Numbered from the stretch's first letter, positions 29,176 through 39,420 are shown. The stretch: 64,000 nucleotides of DNA from Calothrix sp. NIES-3974 (GCF_002368395.1 NZ_AP018254.1:1054001-1118000); one strand, 5' to 3'. Translations and numbers: made by a program. Notes: generated from the letters alone by a model not told the origin.

Positions 29176-29991
29176 ATGGAAATGCAAAGCGGATTGGTGT
29201 TAATGGTGGGTGCGACTGGTGGAGTGGGACAATTGGTGACAGCTAAGTTGCTGGAGAGGAATATTCCGGTACGAGTGTTGACACGTAATCTGGATAAGGC
29301 TGAACAAATGTTTGCGGGGAAAGCGGAATGTGTTGTTGGGGATATACGCGATTGCAATTCTCTGGTTTCGGTAATTGAGGGTGTCAGATCGATTATTTGT
29401 TGTGCAGGGACAACGGCTTTTCCTTCAAAGCGTTGGGAGTTTGAGTCTTCTTTATCACCTTGGGATTGGCTGGGTGCAATTTTTGACCGGGATAGGTTGA
29501 TTGAGAAGGCAAAAAATAGCCCGATGAAAGCGGATGGGGAAGGTGTGAAAAATCTGGTTGCAGTTGCACCTAGGGATTTAGAACGGTTTGTGTTTATTTC
29601 TTCTGTGGGGGTTCTGCGAAAGGGGGAATTTCCCTTTAGTATTCTCAATAGTTTTGGTGTGTTGGATGCGAAATTAGTTGGTGAACAGGCAATTATGAAT
29701 TCGGGTTTGGCTTATACAATTATTCGTCCGGGTAGATTAATTGATGGGCCATTTACATCCTATGATTTAAATACTTTATTACGAGCGACTACTGACGGTA
29801 AATTAGGTGTGGTTGTTGGTACGGGGGATAAATTAGCTGGTGATACAAGTCGGATTGATTTAGCTACGGCTTGTGTGGAATGTTTGGGAAATGAAAGGGT
29901 AAAAAATCAAGTTTTTGAATTGGTGAATAAGGGTGCTAGACCAGCTAATATTGATTGGTCATCTCTGTTTGAATCCATCCCCGCTCAATAA
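29176..29991 (+). CDS. Atypical SDR-family NAD(P)-binding protein
   Basis: A 271-residue NAD(P)H-binding protein of the atypical short-chain dehydrogenase class. The dinucleotide loop is VGATGGVGQLV at residues about 11-21, followed by VRVLTRNLDKAEQMF, VVGDIRD, and FVFISSVGV. YTIIRPGRLIDGP is the usual C-terminal subdomain sequence. The classical YxxxK pair is not obvious. Relatives in cyanobacteria and plastids include Ycf39- and Tic62-like proteins, which assist in chlorophyll protein assembly or membrane import; no specific role can be assigned. It is followed 6 bp later by a membrane protein gene, so the two form an operon. Confidence 0.85.
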   Translation: MEMQSGLVLMVGATGGVGQLVTAKLLERNIPVRVLTRNLDKAEQMFAGKAECVVGDIRDCNSLVSVIEGVRSIICCAGTTAFPSKRWEFESSLSPWDWLGAIFDRDRLIEKAKNSPMKADGEGVKNLVAVAPRDLERFVFISSVGVLRKGEFPFSILNSFGVLDAKLVGEQAIMNSGLAYTIIRPGRLIDGPFTSYDLNTLLRATTDGKLGVVVGTGDKLAGDTSRIDLATACVECLGNERVKNQVFELVNKGARPANIDWSSLFESIPAQ

Positions 29992-29997
29992 ATCTGC

Positions 29998-31677
29998 ATG
30001 TCATTATTGCCTCTGTTTCGTTTTCCGGGACTGGTTGTACTTGCGCGATCGCCGAAATTTTGGTTCCTGTGTAGTATCCTGTTTGCTGTTTATTATGGTG
30101 GTTGCGGGTTACTGCAAGCTTTTAGTAGTACCTATGTTGTCCAAGATGATGCCCGTGAATATGTATTTTGGATGCAAAGGTTTATAGAACCAGATTTATT
30201 TACAAATGATTTAATTGCCGATTATTTCCAATCAATTACCCCCTTAGGATATGCCACACTTTATCAAATTATGGCAGCTATCGGAATCACACCTTTACTA
30301 TTGAGTAAAATTTTGCCGATTTGTTTAGGAATATTGACTACGATTTACACATTTTGGTTGAGCTTACGGATTTTTCCACTGCCAATTACCGCCTTTATTT
30401 CCACCTTAATTCTCAACCAAAGTATCTGGTTTAGTACAGATGTCGCCTCTGCCACCCCCAGGTCATTTGTTTATCCCCTACTACCCGCTTTTTTATATTA
30501 TTTACTACAAAATTCCCGGCTTGCCATCACCATCATCATGATTTTACAAGCCTTATTTTATCCCCTATTAATATTTCTCTACACCGGCATTTTAATCATT
30601 CATTGGCGCAAGCATCTTTTCCCACTTATCCTCATTTTAGGATTAACCGCCATAGTCATGTCACCCTATATAATATCCGCTTCCCAATATGGGCCAATTG
30701 TATCTTGGCATCAAGCCCTGCAAATGACCGAACATTGGTTAGGGGGAAGACATCCATTCTTTGATGCCAATATATTTCGATTTTGGTTAATGGGACAACA
30801 TAGCGGTATTTTACCAGGGGTAATGCCACCCCTAATTTGGATTTCCCTACTATTACCATTTTGTCAACGAAAATCCTTCTTATTCCCAGAAATACGATAT
30901 TTAAAAAATGCAGATACCCAAATATTAGTTACTATGATAGGGATTGCGATCGCCCTATATTTCGCAGCCCATTTATTTTTCCTCAAATTATTTTTCCCCA
31001 CCCGCCACACTATCCACCTATTCCGTGTCATCATGGCAATTACCGCCGCAATTGTCCTGACTGTTTTCGGAAAATTCGCCCTATTTAAATATCAAAATCT
31101 ACCCAAACTTTACTGGCATAAAATTCCCCTATTTCTCCTACTTCTCACCTTTTCCCTTACCCTACTTTTCTATCCTAACTTTTTAAAAACCTATCCCAAA
31201 GCCGAATATAAAATTGGTCGTCATCCCCAATTATATGAATTTCTCCAACAACAACCGACCAAAACATTAACAGCCAGCTTAAGTGACGAAGCCGATAACT
31301 TACCCACCTTTAGTCACCGACCCATCCTGACAAGCAGAGAACACGCTCTACCCTTTCATCTGGGTTACTATCAACAAATTCGTCAACGCACCAGCGATTT
31401 AATCAACGCCCAATATCACCCAACCCTCCAACCAGCCCAAGACTTAATAAAAAAATACCAAATAGATTATTGGTTAATCGAAAAAAACAGCTTTCAACCA
31501 GAATACCTAACAAAAAGAACCTGGTTAAACAGCTTTCAACCAGCCTTTAATCAAGCGATTAATTACCTCCAACACCAACAAAAACCAGCCATCACTTCCC
31601 ACATCAAGCAATGTACAGCATGGCAAAATCAAACCTTCTGGTTACTCAAAACCACATGTATTATTAACGCTTCTTAA
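29998..31677 (+). CDS. Multi-helix membrane protein, GT-C-like
   Basis: A 559-residue protein with about ten membrane helices followed by a soluble C-terminal part of about 150 residues. The first loop has VQDDAREYVFWMQRF, an acidic pair directly after helix 1 as in GT-C glycosyltransferases (ArnT/PMT-like), where it binds the sugar donor or metal. TPRSFVYPLLPAFLYY and PTRHTIHLFRVIM are other conserved-looking loops. I infer a lipid-linked sugar transferase of the cell envelope but cannot name substrate. The gene starts 6 bp after the SDR stop and is co-transcribed with it. Confidence 0.75.
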   Translation: MSLLPLFRFPGLVVLARSPKFWFLCSILFAVYYGGCGLLQAFSSTYVVQDDAREYVFWMQRFIEPDLFTNDLIADYFQSITPLGYATLYQIMAAIGITPLLLSKILPICLGILTTIYTFWLSLRIFPLPITAFISTLILNQSIWFSTDVASATPRSFVYPLLPAFLYYLLQNSRLAITIIMILQALFYPLLIFLYTGILIIHWRKHLFPLILILGLTAIVMSPYIISASQYGPIVSWHQALQMTEHWLGGRHPFFDANIFRFWLMGQHSGILPGVMPPLIWISLLLPFCQRKSFLFPEIRYLKNADTQILVTMIGIAIALYFAAHLFFLKLFFPTRHTIHLFRVIMAITAAIVLTVFGKFALFKYQNLPKLYWHKIPLFLLLLTFSLTLLFYPNFLKTYPKAEYKIGRHPQLYEFLQQQPTKTLTASLSDEADNLPTFSHRPILTSREHALPFHLGYYQQIRQRTSDLINAQYHPTLQPAQDLIKKYQIDYWLIEKNSFQPEYLTKRTWLNSFQPAFNQAINYLQHQQKPAITSHIKQCTAWQNQTFWLLKTTCIINAS

Positions 31678-32436
31678 GTCCTCAGATGTCGGGCTTTTTG
31701 CAGGATTATCCAATACAAAAAAAATACTCATCAAAAACTTGACCTCTCACCTCAACGAGAGATTATCACTTACTAACAGAACTTATGCAAGGACAACGTA
31801 AACACCGTCATTACAACAGACGTGTAGCGAATCGACCGTAGTGTTGTGAGGTAGACGCGCAGTGGATCGACTTGCTTACGTAGCAATCCCAAACACCTGA
31901 TTTCTCATCACAAGTATGTAAGTCCTAACTAGTTCCCATACTCCACGTGGGAACCTGCTCTGCATCGTAAAAAAAAGGGGAAAATCCAAGATATTTCTGC
32001 AATTGTGATGGGTGAAGAAAGGCACGTAGTTACGCTTTAGCGCCTTTGTTAAGGGTAAGACAAGGTATGTAGTTTCGCTAGTCTACGACGACCCTGCCGG
32101 TACGGCACTTCATATTAACACTTTTTCTGGTCTAGAGCCACTACTAAAAACCCCCCACAACTTATGCGATAGACCACTAGCGAAGAGAGGGGTTGAGGTG
32201 AAGTTCACCAACCTGCATAAGTACCTAAACCCTGGAAATATTCTTAATTGAACCCTCACAACCAACCCAATTTCAATCATGGCTACGAAAACAAAAACCG
32301 GGTTTACTAACTCCTTCCTTTCCCCTTAAATTAACAATATGGATTAATAGATTAACTGAATATATTCCCTGATTAATTCAATCCCAATTTCATCCTCAAA
32401 CTGCATTTATACAGTTGAATTTATGTGGAGATAATC
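31678..32436. other. Intergenic region upstream of the TPR-CHAT gene
   Basis: About 760 bp without a gene. Degenerate dispersed sequences occur, for example GGCACGTAGTTACGC (32021) which has an inverse relative near 9655, and TTCCCATACTCCACGTGGGAA (31935) related to the duplication at 35948. Confidence 0.5.
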
Positions 32437-35400
32437 ATGGATTCAAAATTAAAAATGATACACAATCAACCGAATAAGGAAAAACTCACCCATTTATTCC
32501 CACATATTATACATTACAGTATTATCGCCTCCCTTAGCCTATTTTTCTCCAACCAATATGTGAGTGCCAGGGCAAACATTACCCCGTTAACAATCGCACA
32601 ACAACCCGCAACTAACCAGTCAGATGTAACCCGTGTAGAAGCAGATAAATTAACCCAAGAAGGATTGCAATTATACCAACAAGGAACAGCAGAATCCCTC
32701 ATTGCAGCCAGACAGAAATGGGAATCAGCCCTAGTTTTGTGGCAGAAATTGGGTGATAAAAAAGCACAAGCAACAATTTTGCTGGGTATTGGTCGAGTCT
32801 ACTCCAACTTGGGAGAAAAATCATTCAGCCTGAAACACTATCAGCAAGCTTTAAACTTGTATCGTGAAATAGATGATAAAGGTGGAGAAGCGACAGTACT
32901 CAACAATATGGGTACAGTTTACTTAAATTTAGGAGAAATACAAAAAGCACTTTCTTTGTTTAATCAGGCTTTAACTCTTCGTCAAGATCAAAGAAGTGAA
33001 GCCATTACCCTGCATAATATTGGTCAAGCCTACAATGACTTGGGAGAACCCCAAAAAGCCCTCACATATTACAATCGCGCTCTACTTCTATTCCGTGCAG
33101 TTGCAGACAAAGGGATGGAAGCGAATACTCTCAATAGTATTGGTGCAGTTTATTCCTATTTAGGAAATCAACAAACAGCACTGCAATACCTTAACCAAGC
33201 TTTACCCCTGCGTCGTGAAGTCAAGGATAAAAGTGGGGAAGCTTCTACTTTGAGTAATATTGGTAAAGTTTATTTCGATTTGGGAGAAAAACAAAGAGCG
33301 CTTGACTATTTTCAGCAAGCTTTATCTTTAGGTCAGCTTGTCGGGGATAGGGAGGGACAAGCTACAAGTTTAGGTAATATTGGTTCTGTTTACTCCGATT
33401 TAGGAGAAAAACAAAAAGCACTTGACTACCACAATCAAGCTTTATCCCTCAGACGTATTATTGGGGACAGGGTGGGGGAAGCTAATAGCTTGAATAATCT
33501 GGGTGCAGTTTACTCTGATTTAGGTGAAAAGCAGAAAGCAATTGAGTTCTATCAACAAGCTTTATCGATATCGCGTCAAGTTAGTGATAGATATTTGGAA
33601 GCTACCACCTTAAATAATATTGGTTTTGTCTACTCGGGTTGGGGAGAGAACGAGAAAGCCCTTTCTTTATATAGTCAAGCTCTAGGGATATTCCGTCAAA
33701 TTGCTCATAAAAGCGGGGAGGTTTCAGTTCTCAACGGTTTAGGTTTAGTTTATTCAGACTTAGGAGAAAATCAAAAGGCACTAGAATTTTATCACCAAGC
33801 TTTATCCATATCTCGTCAAATTGTTAATCAAGATTTGCAAGCTACCACTCTCAATAATATTGGTTTAGTCTACTCGAATTTAGGAGAGAAGCAAAAAGCA
33901 CTTTCCTACTACAACCAAGTTTTACCCATCTTTCGTGCAATTTCTCACAAAGGAGGAGAAGCTAATACCCTGGTTAATATTGGTGCTGTCTACTTGGATT
34001 TAGGGGAAGAGCAGAAAGCACTTTCCTACTACAATCAAGCATTACCAGTACTACGTGTAGTTTCCGACAAGGCTAAGGAAGGTAATGCCCTCAATAATAT
34101 CGGTCTTGTCTATTTTCAGTTAGGGGAAAAGCAAAAAGCGCTCTCTTACTTCAACCAAGCCTTACCTTTACACCGTGAAGTAGGAGACAGGGATGGGGAA
34201 GCCATAATCTACTGGAACCTAGCAAACCTGGAACGCAAACAAGGTAATCTCCAAGCATCCCTCCAACACATCGAAACCGCCATCCAAATTATCGAACAAC
34301 TCCGCGACACCTACACCAACCAAGACCTGAAAACCCGATATTTCGCCACCGTCCAGAATTACTACAAATTCCACATCGACCTGTTGATGGAACTGAACAA
34401 GAAAAACCCAGGTAAAAACTACAACGTCCTCGCCCTCAACACCTCTGAACGCTCCCGCGCTCGTATTTTACTGGAACTCCTAGCCCAATCCCAGGTCAAA
34501 CTCCGTAAAAACACTGACCCCCAACTCCTCGCCCAGGAACAGGAATTACAACTTAAACGCCAAGCCCAGGAAAAAATCCTCGCCGAATTAATCAACCAAA
34601 AAAAACCATCCCCGGAAACCATCAAAAAAACCGAGACAGAAATTCAAAATATCATCAATCAACAAAAAAACCTCCAAGCCAAAATCCGCGCTCAAAACCC
34701 AGAACGGGACCAAATCACCAACCCCCAACCCCTCACCCTACCGCAAATCCAACAACAACTCGACAAGGACACCGTATTACTCCAATACTCCCTAGGGAAA
34801 GACCGCAGCTTTGTATGGTTAATCACCCCCACCTCCATGACCAGCTACGAACTACCCAAGGAAGCAGAAATTAGCAAAATTGCCAGTGATCTGCATCAAA
34901 ACTTAGGACAATCGGCTGCATCCACCGATTTAGCCATTAATGCTGCTCAAAAACTCAGTCAACTCATCCTTGCACCAGTGCAGGATAAAATCGCGGGTAA
35001 ACGATTAGTCATCGTCGCCGACGGTATTTTACAACAAATCCCCTTCGCCGCATTACACAACCCATGTAGAGACGTTACATGTCACGTCTCTACAAAAATG
35101 ACGACCTACCAACCCCTATTCCTCAACCACGAAATCGTGAATTTACCCTCCGCATCAACAATCGCCATCCAACGGCAAAAAACCACTAACCGCAAACCCG
35201 CACCCAAAAAACTCGCCATCCTCGCAGACCCGGTATACAGTCACGACGATGAACGTGTCACCGGAAAACCCGCACCCCTTGCACCAGAACTAGAACTGGA
35301 ACGTTCCGCTCTCAAACGTTCCGCTCAAAGCCTCAATCGTAATGGCTGGAGACGATTACCCTACACAGGAACAGAAGCCCAAGCCATTCTAAAACTCTTC

Positions 35401-35928
35401 CCACCAACCTCCAGTTTACCAGCCTTTGATTTCGATGCTAACTACAACTGGGCTACCAGTAAAGCCCTGAATCAATACCAAATTATCCACTTTGCCACCC
35501 ACGGTTTCGTCAATCCCGACCAACCAGAATTATCAGGACTTGTTCTCTCCCTAGTGGACAAAAACGGCAAACAAATCCCCGGTTATCTACGGTTAGCAGA
35601 CCTGTTTGAACAGGATTACCCCGCAGAATTAATCGTCTTGAGTGCCTGTGAAACTGGACTAGGTAAAAACGTCAGTGGTGAAGGATTGGTGGGGTTGACA
35701 AGGGGACTAATGTATGCAGGTGCAGCACGGGTGGCTTTATCCTTGTGGCAGGTGAATGATGAGGGTACATCGGTATTAATGCAGGAGTTTTATAAACAGA
35801 TGTTGGAGGGGAATTTGACACCACCCCAAGCCTTGCGAGCGGCTCAGAAAAAGCTATGGCAAGAAAGTTCCCAATGGCGTAGTCCCCACTACTGGGCAGC
35901 TTTCACGTTGCAGGGGGAATGGCGGTGA
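32437..35928 (+). CDS. TPR-repeat protein with C-terminal CHAT protease domain
   Basis: Start ATG 32437 has GGAG eight bases upstream; the in-frame GTG at 32425 overlaps that site. The 1163-residue protein has a hydrophobic N-terminus (IIHYSIIASLSLFFSNQ) that may be a signal or anchor, then about a dozen 40-residue tetratricopeptide repeats (residues 75-620, unit like ALSYYNQALP, NNIGLVYSDLGEKQKAL), a charged linker, and a CHAT domain (about 820-1160). The caspase-like dyad is His1022 (FATHGF) and Cys1071 (VLSACETG). CHAT proteins act in programmed-death and defence pathways in bacteria; here no partner gene is adjacent. Residues about 876-886 are encoded by an inserted palindrome. Confidence 0.9.
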   Translation: MDSKLKMIHNQPNKEKLTHLFPHIIHYSIIASLSLFFSNQYVSARANITPLTIAQQPATNQSDVTRVEADKLTQEGLQLYQQGTAESLIAARQKWESALVLWQKLGDKKAQATILLGIGRVYSNLGEKSFSLKHYQQALNLYREIDDKGGEATVLNNMGTVYLNLGEIQKALSLFNQALTLRQDQRSEAITLHNIGQAYNDLGEPQKALTYYNRALLLFRAVADKGMEANTLNSIGAVYSYLGNQQTALQYLNQALPLRREVKDKSGEASTLSNIGKVYFDLGEKQRALDYFQQALSLGQLVGDREGQATSLGNIGSVYSDLGEKQKALDYHNQALSLRRIIGDRVGEANSLNNLGAVYSDLGEKQKAIEFYQQALSISRQVSDRYLEATTLNNIGFVYSGWGENEKALSLYSQALGIFRQIAHKSGEVSVLNGLGLVYSDLGENQKALEFYHQALSISRQIVNQDLQATTLNNIGLVYSNLGEKQKALSYYNQVLPIFRAISHKGGEANTLVNIGAVYLDLGEEQKALSYYNQALPVLRVVSDKAKEGNALNNIGLVYFQLGEKQKALSYFNQALPLHREVGDRDGEAIIYWNLANLERKQGNLQASLQHIETAIQIIEQLRDTYTNQDLKTRYFATVQNYYKFHIDLLMELNKKNPGKNYNVLALNTSERSRARILLELLAQSQVKLRKNTDPQLLAQEQELQLKRQAQEKILAELINQKKPSPETIKKTETEIQNIINQQKNLQAKIRAQNPERDQITNPQPLTLPQIQQQLDKDTVLLQYSLGKDRSFVWLITPTSMTSYELPKEAEISKIASDLHQNLGQSAASTDLAINAAQKLSQLILAPVQDKIAGKRLVIVADGILQQIPFAALHNPCRDVTCHVSTKMTTYQPLFLNHEIVNLPSASTIAIQRQKTTNRKPAPKKLAILADPVYSHDDERVTGKPAPLAPELELERSALKRSAQSLNRNGWRRLPYTGTEAQAILKLFPPTSSLPAFDFDANYNWATSKALNQYQIIHFATHGFVNPDQPELSGLVLSLVDKNGKQIPGYLRLADLFEQDYPAELIVLSACETGLGKNVSGEGLVGLTRGLMYAGAARVALSLWQVNDEGTSVLMQEFYKQMLEGNLTPPQALRAAQKKLWQESSQWRSPHYWAAFTLQGEWR
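35066..35093. repeat. 28-bp palindrome inside the CHAT domain gene
   Basis: GTAGAGACGT-TACATGTC-ACGTCTCTAC: 10-bp perfect arms. It belongs to the same dispersed family as the intergenic palindromes but is inside an intact reading frame, encoding roughly CRDVTCHVST. Confidence 0.85.
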
Positions 35929-35947
35929 ATCGTCCGTAGAAACGTAA

Positions 35948-36159
35948 TAACTGGTTCCCAGACTCCGCGTGGGAGCCCACTCAGGGAGGCTCCCGCCTCC
36001 CAATCCAGGCAGGAGCCTCCTCCCAACCCTCCCCACCCAGAACATGGGGACGAGGGGGCTGGCTGTAACTGGTTCCCAGGCTTCGCGTGGGAACCCACTC
36101 AGGGAGGCTCCCGCCTCCCAACCCTCCCCACCCAGAGCATGGATGGGGACGAGGGGGGG
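35948..36159. repeat. GC-rich tandem duplication
   Basis: Two direct units (35948-36058 and 36066-36159). Each begins TAACTGGTTCCCAG and contains GGGAGGCTCCCGCCTCCC and CCCTCCCCACCCAGA. The first unit has an extra 23-bp segment. Both contain hairpins (GGGAGGC/GCCTCCC). Much richer in GC than its surroundings. Confidence 0.85.
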
Positions 36160-36225
36160 ATACTTCTCACCTCGATGATGGTTTACGAATAAATACAAAC
36201 TTACACAAACCTATTTGGAGAATTA

Positions 36226-37191
36226 ATGATGATTAGGAAAATGAATGTCAAGTCTATCGCCGTTTTAACTGCTGCCCTCCTCAGTGTAATCACTGTGGGC
36301 ACTTGGTATCGAGTTGATGCTCAGAATACCCAACCTACGACCCAGAAAACCTCTGCACCGAAATATACTAATATCCGAAATGGGAAGGGTTTTCCAATCA
36401 AAGGTGGTGGCAATGCTTTTCAACCTCCTAACTTACCCCAGTCGAATAAACCGGATGAGAGTGAAGGAAAACGGGGGATAATCGGTTGGGATGACCGGGT
36501 TCCCATGTTGAGTCGGAGGTATCCCTGGTCTGCTATTGGTCGGGTACAGGGTTTTGACCGTCAGGGTAAGGGTTATCACTGTACGGGAACGTTAATCAGT
36601 GATGATGTGGTGTTGACTAACGCCCATTGTGTAATTAATCCGGAAACTGGTCAATTTAGTCAAAGGATTCAGTTTTTACCGAATGTGATTAATGGTCAGG
36701 TGACAAATCGCGATGATGTTGCGGAGGTGACTGAAGTTGTGTATGGTACGGATTTTTCTGGTAGTGGGTTGGAAAATCAGGTAAATGATTGGGCTTTGTT
36801 AAAGTTGGATCAACCGATTGGTTTGAAGTATGGTTATTTAGGTTGGAAGGCTTTACCCAGTTCGACTCTAATTCGGAATCAGGGTAAGTATATTTTTGTG
36901 GGTTATTCGGGGGATTTTCCCAATAATAACCGTAAGGGTTATGAGTTTTTTACGGCTGGTCCAGGTTGGACTGCAAGTGTGCAAAATGGTTGCAGTATTG
37001 TCCGGGAGGAAAGGGGTGTGTTGTTCCATGATTGTGATACGACGGGGGGTTCTTCCGGAGGTGCAATTATTGCCATAATTGGTGGTCAACCCCGGATTGT
37101 GGCTTTGAATAATGCGGAGATTGTAAATCAGCGTACTGGTCAGGGGTTGATTAATTTGGCGGTGAAGATTGACTTTTTGGATCGGCTGTAG
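36226..37191 (+). CDS. Secreted trypsin-like serine protease
   Basis: A 321-residue S1-family protease. The N-terminus MNVKSIAVLTAALLSVITVG ending in VDAQ is a signal peptide. The catalytic triad is visible: His in VVLTNAHCV, Asp in VNDWALLKL, Ser in CDTTGGSSGGAI. The short layout and GGSSGGA resemble glutamyl-endopeptidase (V8-like) enzymes more than digestive trypsins. A Pro/Asn-rich pro-region separates signal and enzyme. The ribosome site GGAGAATTA precedes tandem ATG codons (36226 and 36229). It follows the TPR-CHAT gene by 300 bp, with the GC-rich duplication between them. Exported to periplasm or outside. Confidence 0.88.
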   Translation: MMIRKMNVKSIAVLTAALLSVITVGTWYRVDAQNTQPTTQKTSAPKYTNIRNGKGFPIKGGGNAFQPPNLPQSNKPDESEGKRGIIGWDDRVPMLSRRYPWSAIGRVQGFDRQGKGYHCTGTLISDDVVLTNAHCVINPETGQFSQRIQFLPNVINGQVTNRDDVAEVTEVVYGTDFSGSGLENQVNDWALLKLDQPIGLKYGYLGWKALPSSTLIRNQGKYIFVGYSGDFPNNNRKGYEFFTAGPGWTASVQNGCSIVREERGVLFHDCDTTGGSSGGAIIAIIGGQPRIVALNNAEIVNQRTGQGLINLAVKIDFLDRL

Positions 37192-37196
37192 GCTGG

Positions 37197-37333
37197 TAAA
37201 TAGGTGGGTGGTGAAAATTGTCGTTGAGATCGGGGAGTACAGACGCGATATATCGCGTCTGTAGGGGAGTAAGGCTTTGAGAGGAATGATCGGTTACGTT
37301 GCGGTTTTATGTTTAATTGCACCTACCTACTTA
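37197..37333 (-). mobile_element. M1 MITE, copy 3
   Basis: 137 bp, ends AATAGGTGGGTGG and CACCTACCTACT bordered by TA. It contains one AGACGCGATATATCGCGTCT palindrome; the second palindrome present in copies 1 and 2 is absent, explaining the shorter length. Confidence 0.8.
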
Positions 37334-37756
37334 CTAATCAACCTGTAGCTGAATTTGGTGTTGCACAAATAATGGGGGATTAACTAGATGCTGAAACTAT
37401 TTATATTATTTATATTGGGTTCAAAGTTATGCAATATTATTCCCCGAATCTGCAACGCTAATTTTTTACTGGTTCCTATGTTCTAGGTGGGAAGTAGTGG
37501 GAAAAGTAAAATATTGCAACAATTTGTTGACAGCAGAAAATCAGCAATTAACTATCAATCTAACTAATGAAATTCACTGATTTTCCCTTTAGAGGTGTAA
37601 ACCCTTCGGGCCAATACCACTATTTTCCTCGATAATCAATCGTATTTGCTGAAAATTTACAGATATTTGCCGTAATTTTGCGTAAAATACAAATATCAAG
37701 GTGTATTTGTTGGTGAACCCCAAGGTACTAGTGCTTTGTCCATTTATTTTTATTTA

Positions 37757-37858
37757 CCGCAGTTCGAGCGGGATTTGTGAAATCTTACATGTAGGGTTGT
37801 TAACGGTTGACAGTTAACAGTCACCTGTCATCAGTCAACGGCACGCTATTTTTCACTA
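37757..37858 (-). repeat. M4 dispersed repeat, copy A
   Basis: About 100 bp matching 50704-50809 and 50921-51023 in inverse orientation. Landmarks are TTTGTGAAATCTTACATGTA, GTTGACAG/CTGTCA stretches and CAACGGCACGCTATTTTTCA. Confidence 0.8.
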
Positions 37859-38043
37859 CTTAAATCGGATTGCTATGTTTTTATAGGTGGAAGAAGGGAG
37901 CAGGAAAAGAAGGACGCGTTGGAAGTTTTTTACATCAGGTTTTTCAAGTTTTTGACTTTGACATCTACACAAAGTGGGATTCTTCGATGTAGAGTGAATC
38001 CCATTAGAAAACATTAATTACACCAATCCTCTTTGGCAGAACT

Positions 38044-39420
38044 ATGGAAAATACTGGTTTTATCAATTTGGCTTCTGGCAGCGATTTTAGTAAAAGCTGG
38101 GTTGCGGATAGTCAATCCCATCCCCATCATACCTGTAGCTGGTGGAAATGGTCGTGGTTTGGAATCAGGAAATTTTTACCGATTTTACTCACATTGGCAA
38201 TTGTGGGGATTGCGGAGCAAACGTTAGCAGCAAAAGTTGGCGATCGCGGTGCGTCCGTTACTAATATTCAAAGATGTCTAAGGCAATTAGGTATTTACAA
38301 TGGCCCGATTACAGGTTATTTTGGTTCCCAAACGGAAACTGCTGTTCGCCAATTTCAATCTCGCAATGGAATTTCAGCCATTGGTGTAGTCGGTCCCCAA
38401 ACTTCGCGAGCATTACAATCCCGTTGTCAAGCAGCTGCTCGTCCTCCTGCATCTCCGAGTAATCCTGGTGGGTTGAGGGTTGGTAGTCGAGGTGATGCGG
38501 TGTTACGATTGCAGCAAAATCTTCGCCAATTGGGATTTTATACTGGACCCATTACTGGTAACTTTGGTACTCAGACCCAACAAGCGGTAATCAGATTTCA
38601 AAGAGCCTATGGAATTACACCCAATGGGGTTGCTGGACCACAAACTTTAGCTACTATCAACCGTTTGATTCTCGCAGAAAGACCGGTACCGATACCCCAA
38701 CCCCAACCTAATCCTCCAGATTTTGGTGGTCCCTATGAAACCCTCAGACCCGGCGATCGCAATCCGTTTGTGACTAGATTACAAGAAAATTTACGTACTC
38801 TGGGCTATTTTAACCAAAATCCTACGGGTTTTTATGGTGATGTCACCCGTGATGCTGTTGCTCGTTTTCAAAGCGATCGCGGTTTACCTTTAACTGGAGT
38901 TGCTGACCGCAATACCCTCATTGCAATTGAAGAAGCCATCAGGAATGGGGGAGTATCACCAAGACCCGAATGTTCACCCAATGGTGGCAATGTCTGTCTA
39001 GGGGAACGTAGTCAACGGGTTGCATTAATCCAGCAAAGACTATTGCAATGGGGATTTTTCCGGGGTAATGTGGATGGTTTTTATGACCAATCTACCCGTG
39101 ATGCGATTGTGCAATTCCAACGCTATAGTGGACTTGCTGCTACGGGAATTGTTGATTATCAAACTTGGCAAGCTTTAGGATTAGACAACAGTAACCCTAT
39201 AGGCAATGTACCCAAAAATAACTACGTTGTCGCGATTCCTATTCGTGCCAATGATACCCTGGAACGGGTACGGCAATTTGTCCCCCAAGCTCAACTAGAT
39301 AAATCCCGTAGAGGTGATTTTGTCAATGCAGGTGCATTCTCGAATCGCAGTGACGCTGAAAGATTAACACGTCAACTACGCGATCGCGGTTTTGATGCAC
39401 GGGTTGAGTATATCAACTAG
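38044..39420 (+). CDS. Peptidoglycan-binding protein with four PG_binding_1 repeats
   Basis: A 458-residue envelope protein. A non-polar segment near residues 42-58 (FLPILLTLAIVGIAEQTLAA) is a signal or anchor. Four PG_binding_1-type repeats follow, each with the pattern VxxLQxxLRxLGxYxGPITGxFGxxTxxAVxxFQ: about 62-115, 140-195, 230-290 and 320-375. The last 70 residues (YVVAIPIRAND... FVNAGAFSNRSDAERLTRQLRDRGFDARV) look like a SPOR-type domain, which binds denuded glycan. No catalytic domain is seen, so it is a binding or scaffolding protein. A terminator follows at 39534. Confidence 0.88.
   Translation: MENTGFINLASGSDFSKSWVADSQSHPHHTCSWWKWSWFGIRKFLPILLTLAIVGIAEQTLAAKVGDRGASVTNIQRCLRQLGIYNGPITGYFGSQTETAVRQFQSRNGISAIGVVGPQTSRALQSRCQAAARPPASPSNPGGLRVGSRGDAVLRLQQNLRQLGFYTGPITGNFGTQTQQAVIRFQRAYGITPNGVAGPQTLATINRLILAERPVPIPQPQPNPPDFGGPYETLRPGDRNPFVTRLQENLRTLGYFNQNPTGFYGDVTRDAVARFQSDRGLPLTGVADRNTLIAIEEAIRNGGVSPRPECSPNGGNVCLGERSQRVALIQQRLLQWGFFRGNVDGFYDQSTRDAIVQFQRYSGLAATGIVDYQTWQALGLDNSNPIGNVPKNNYVVAIPIRANDTLERVRQFVPQAQLDKSRRGDFVNAGAFSNRSDAERLTRQLRDRGFDARVEYIN

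Larger units (their letters stand above)
37192..38043. other. Intergenic region with M1 and M4 copies
   Basis: 850 bp. Contains M1 copy 3 starting 6 bp after the protease stop and M4 copy A near the right end. No gene is supported between them. Confidence 0.6.
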
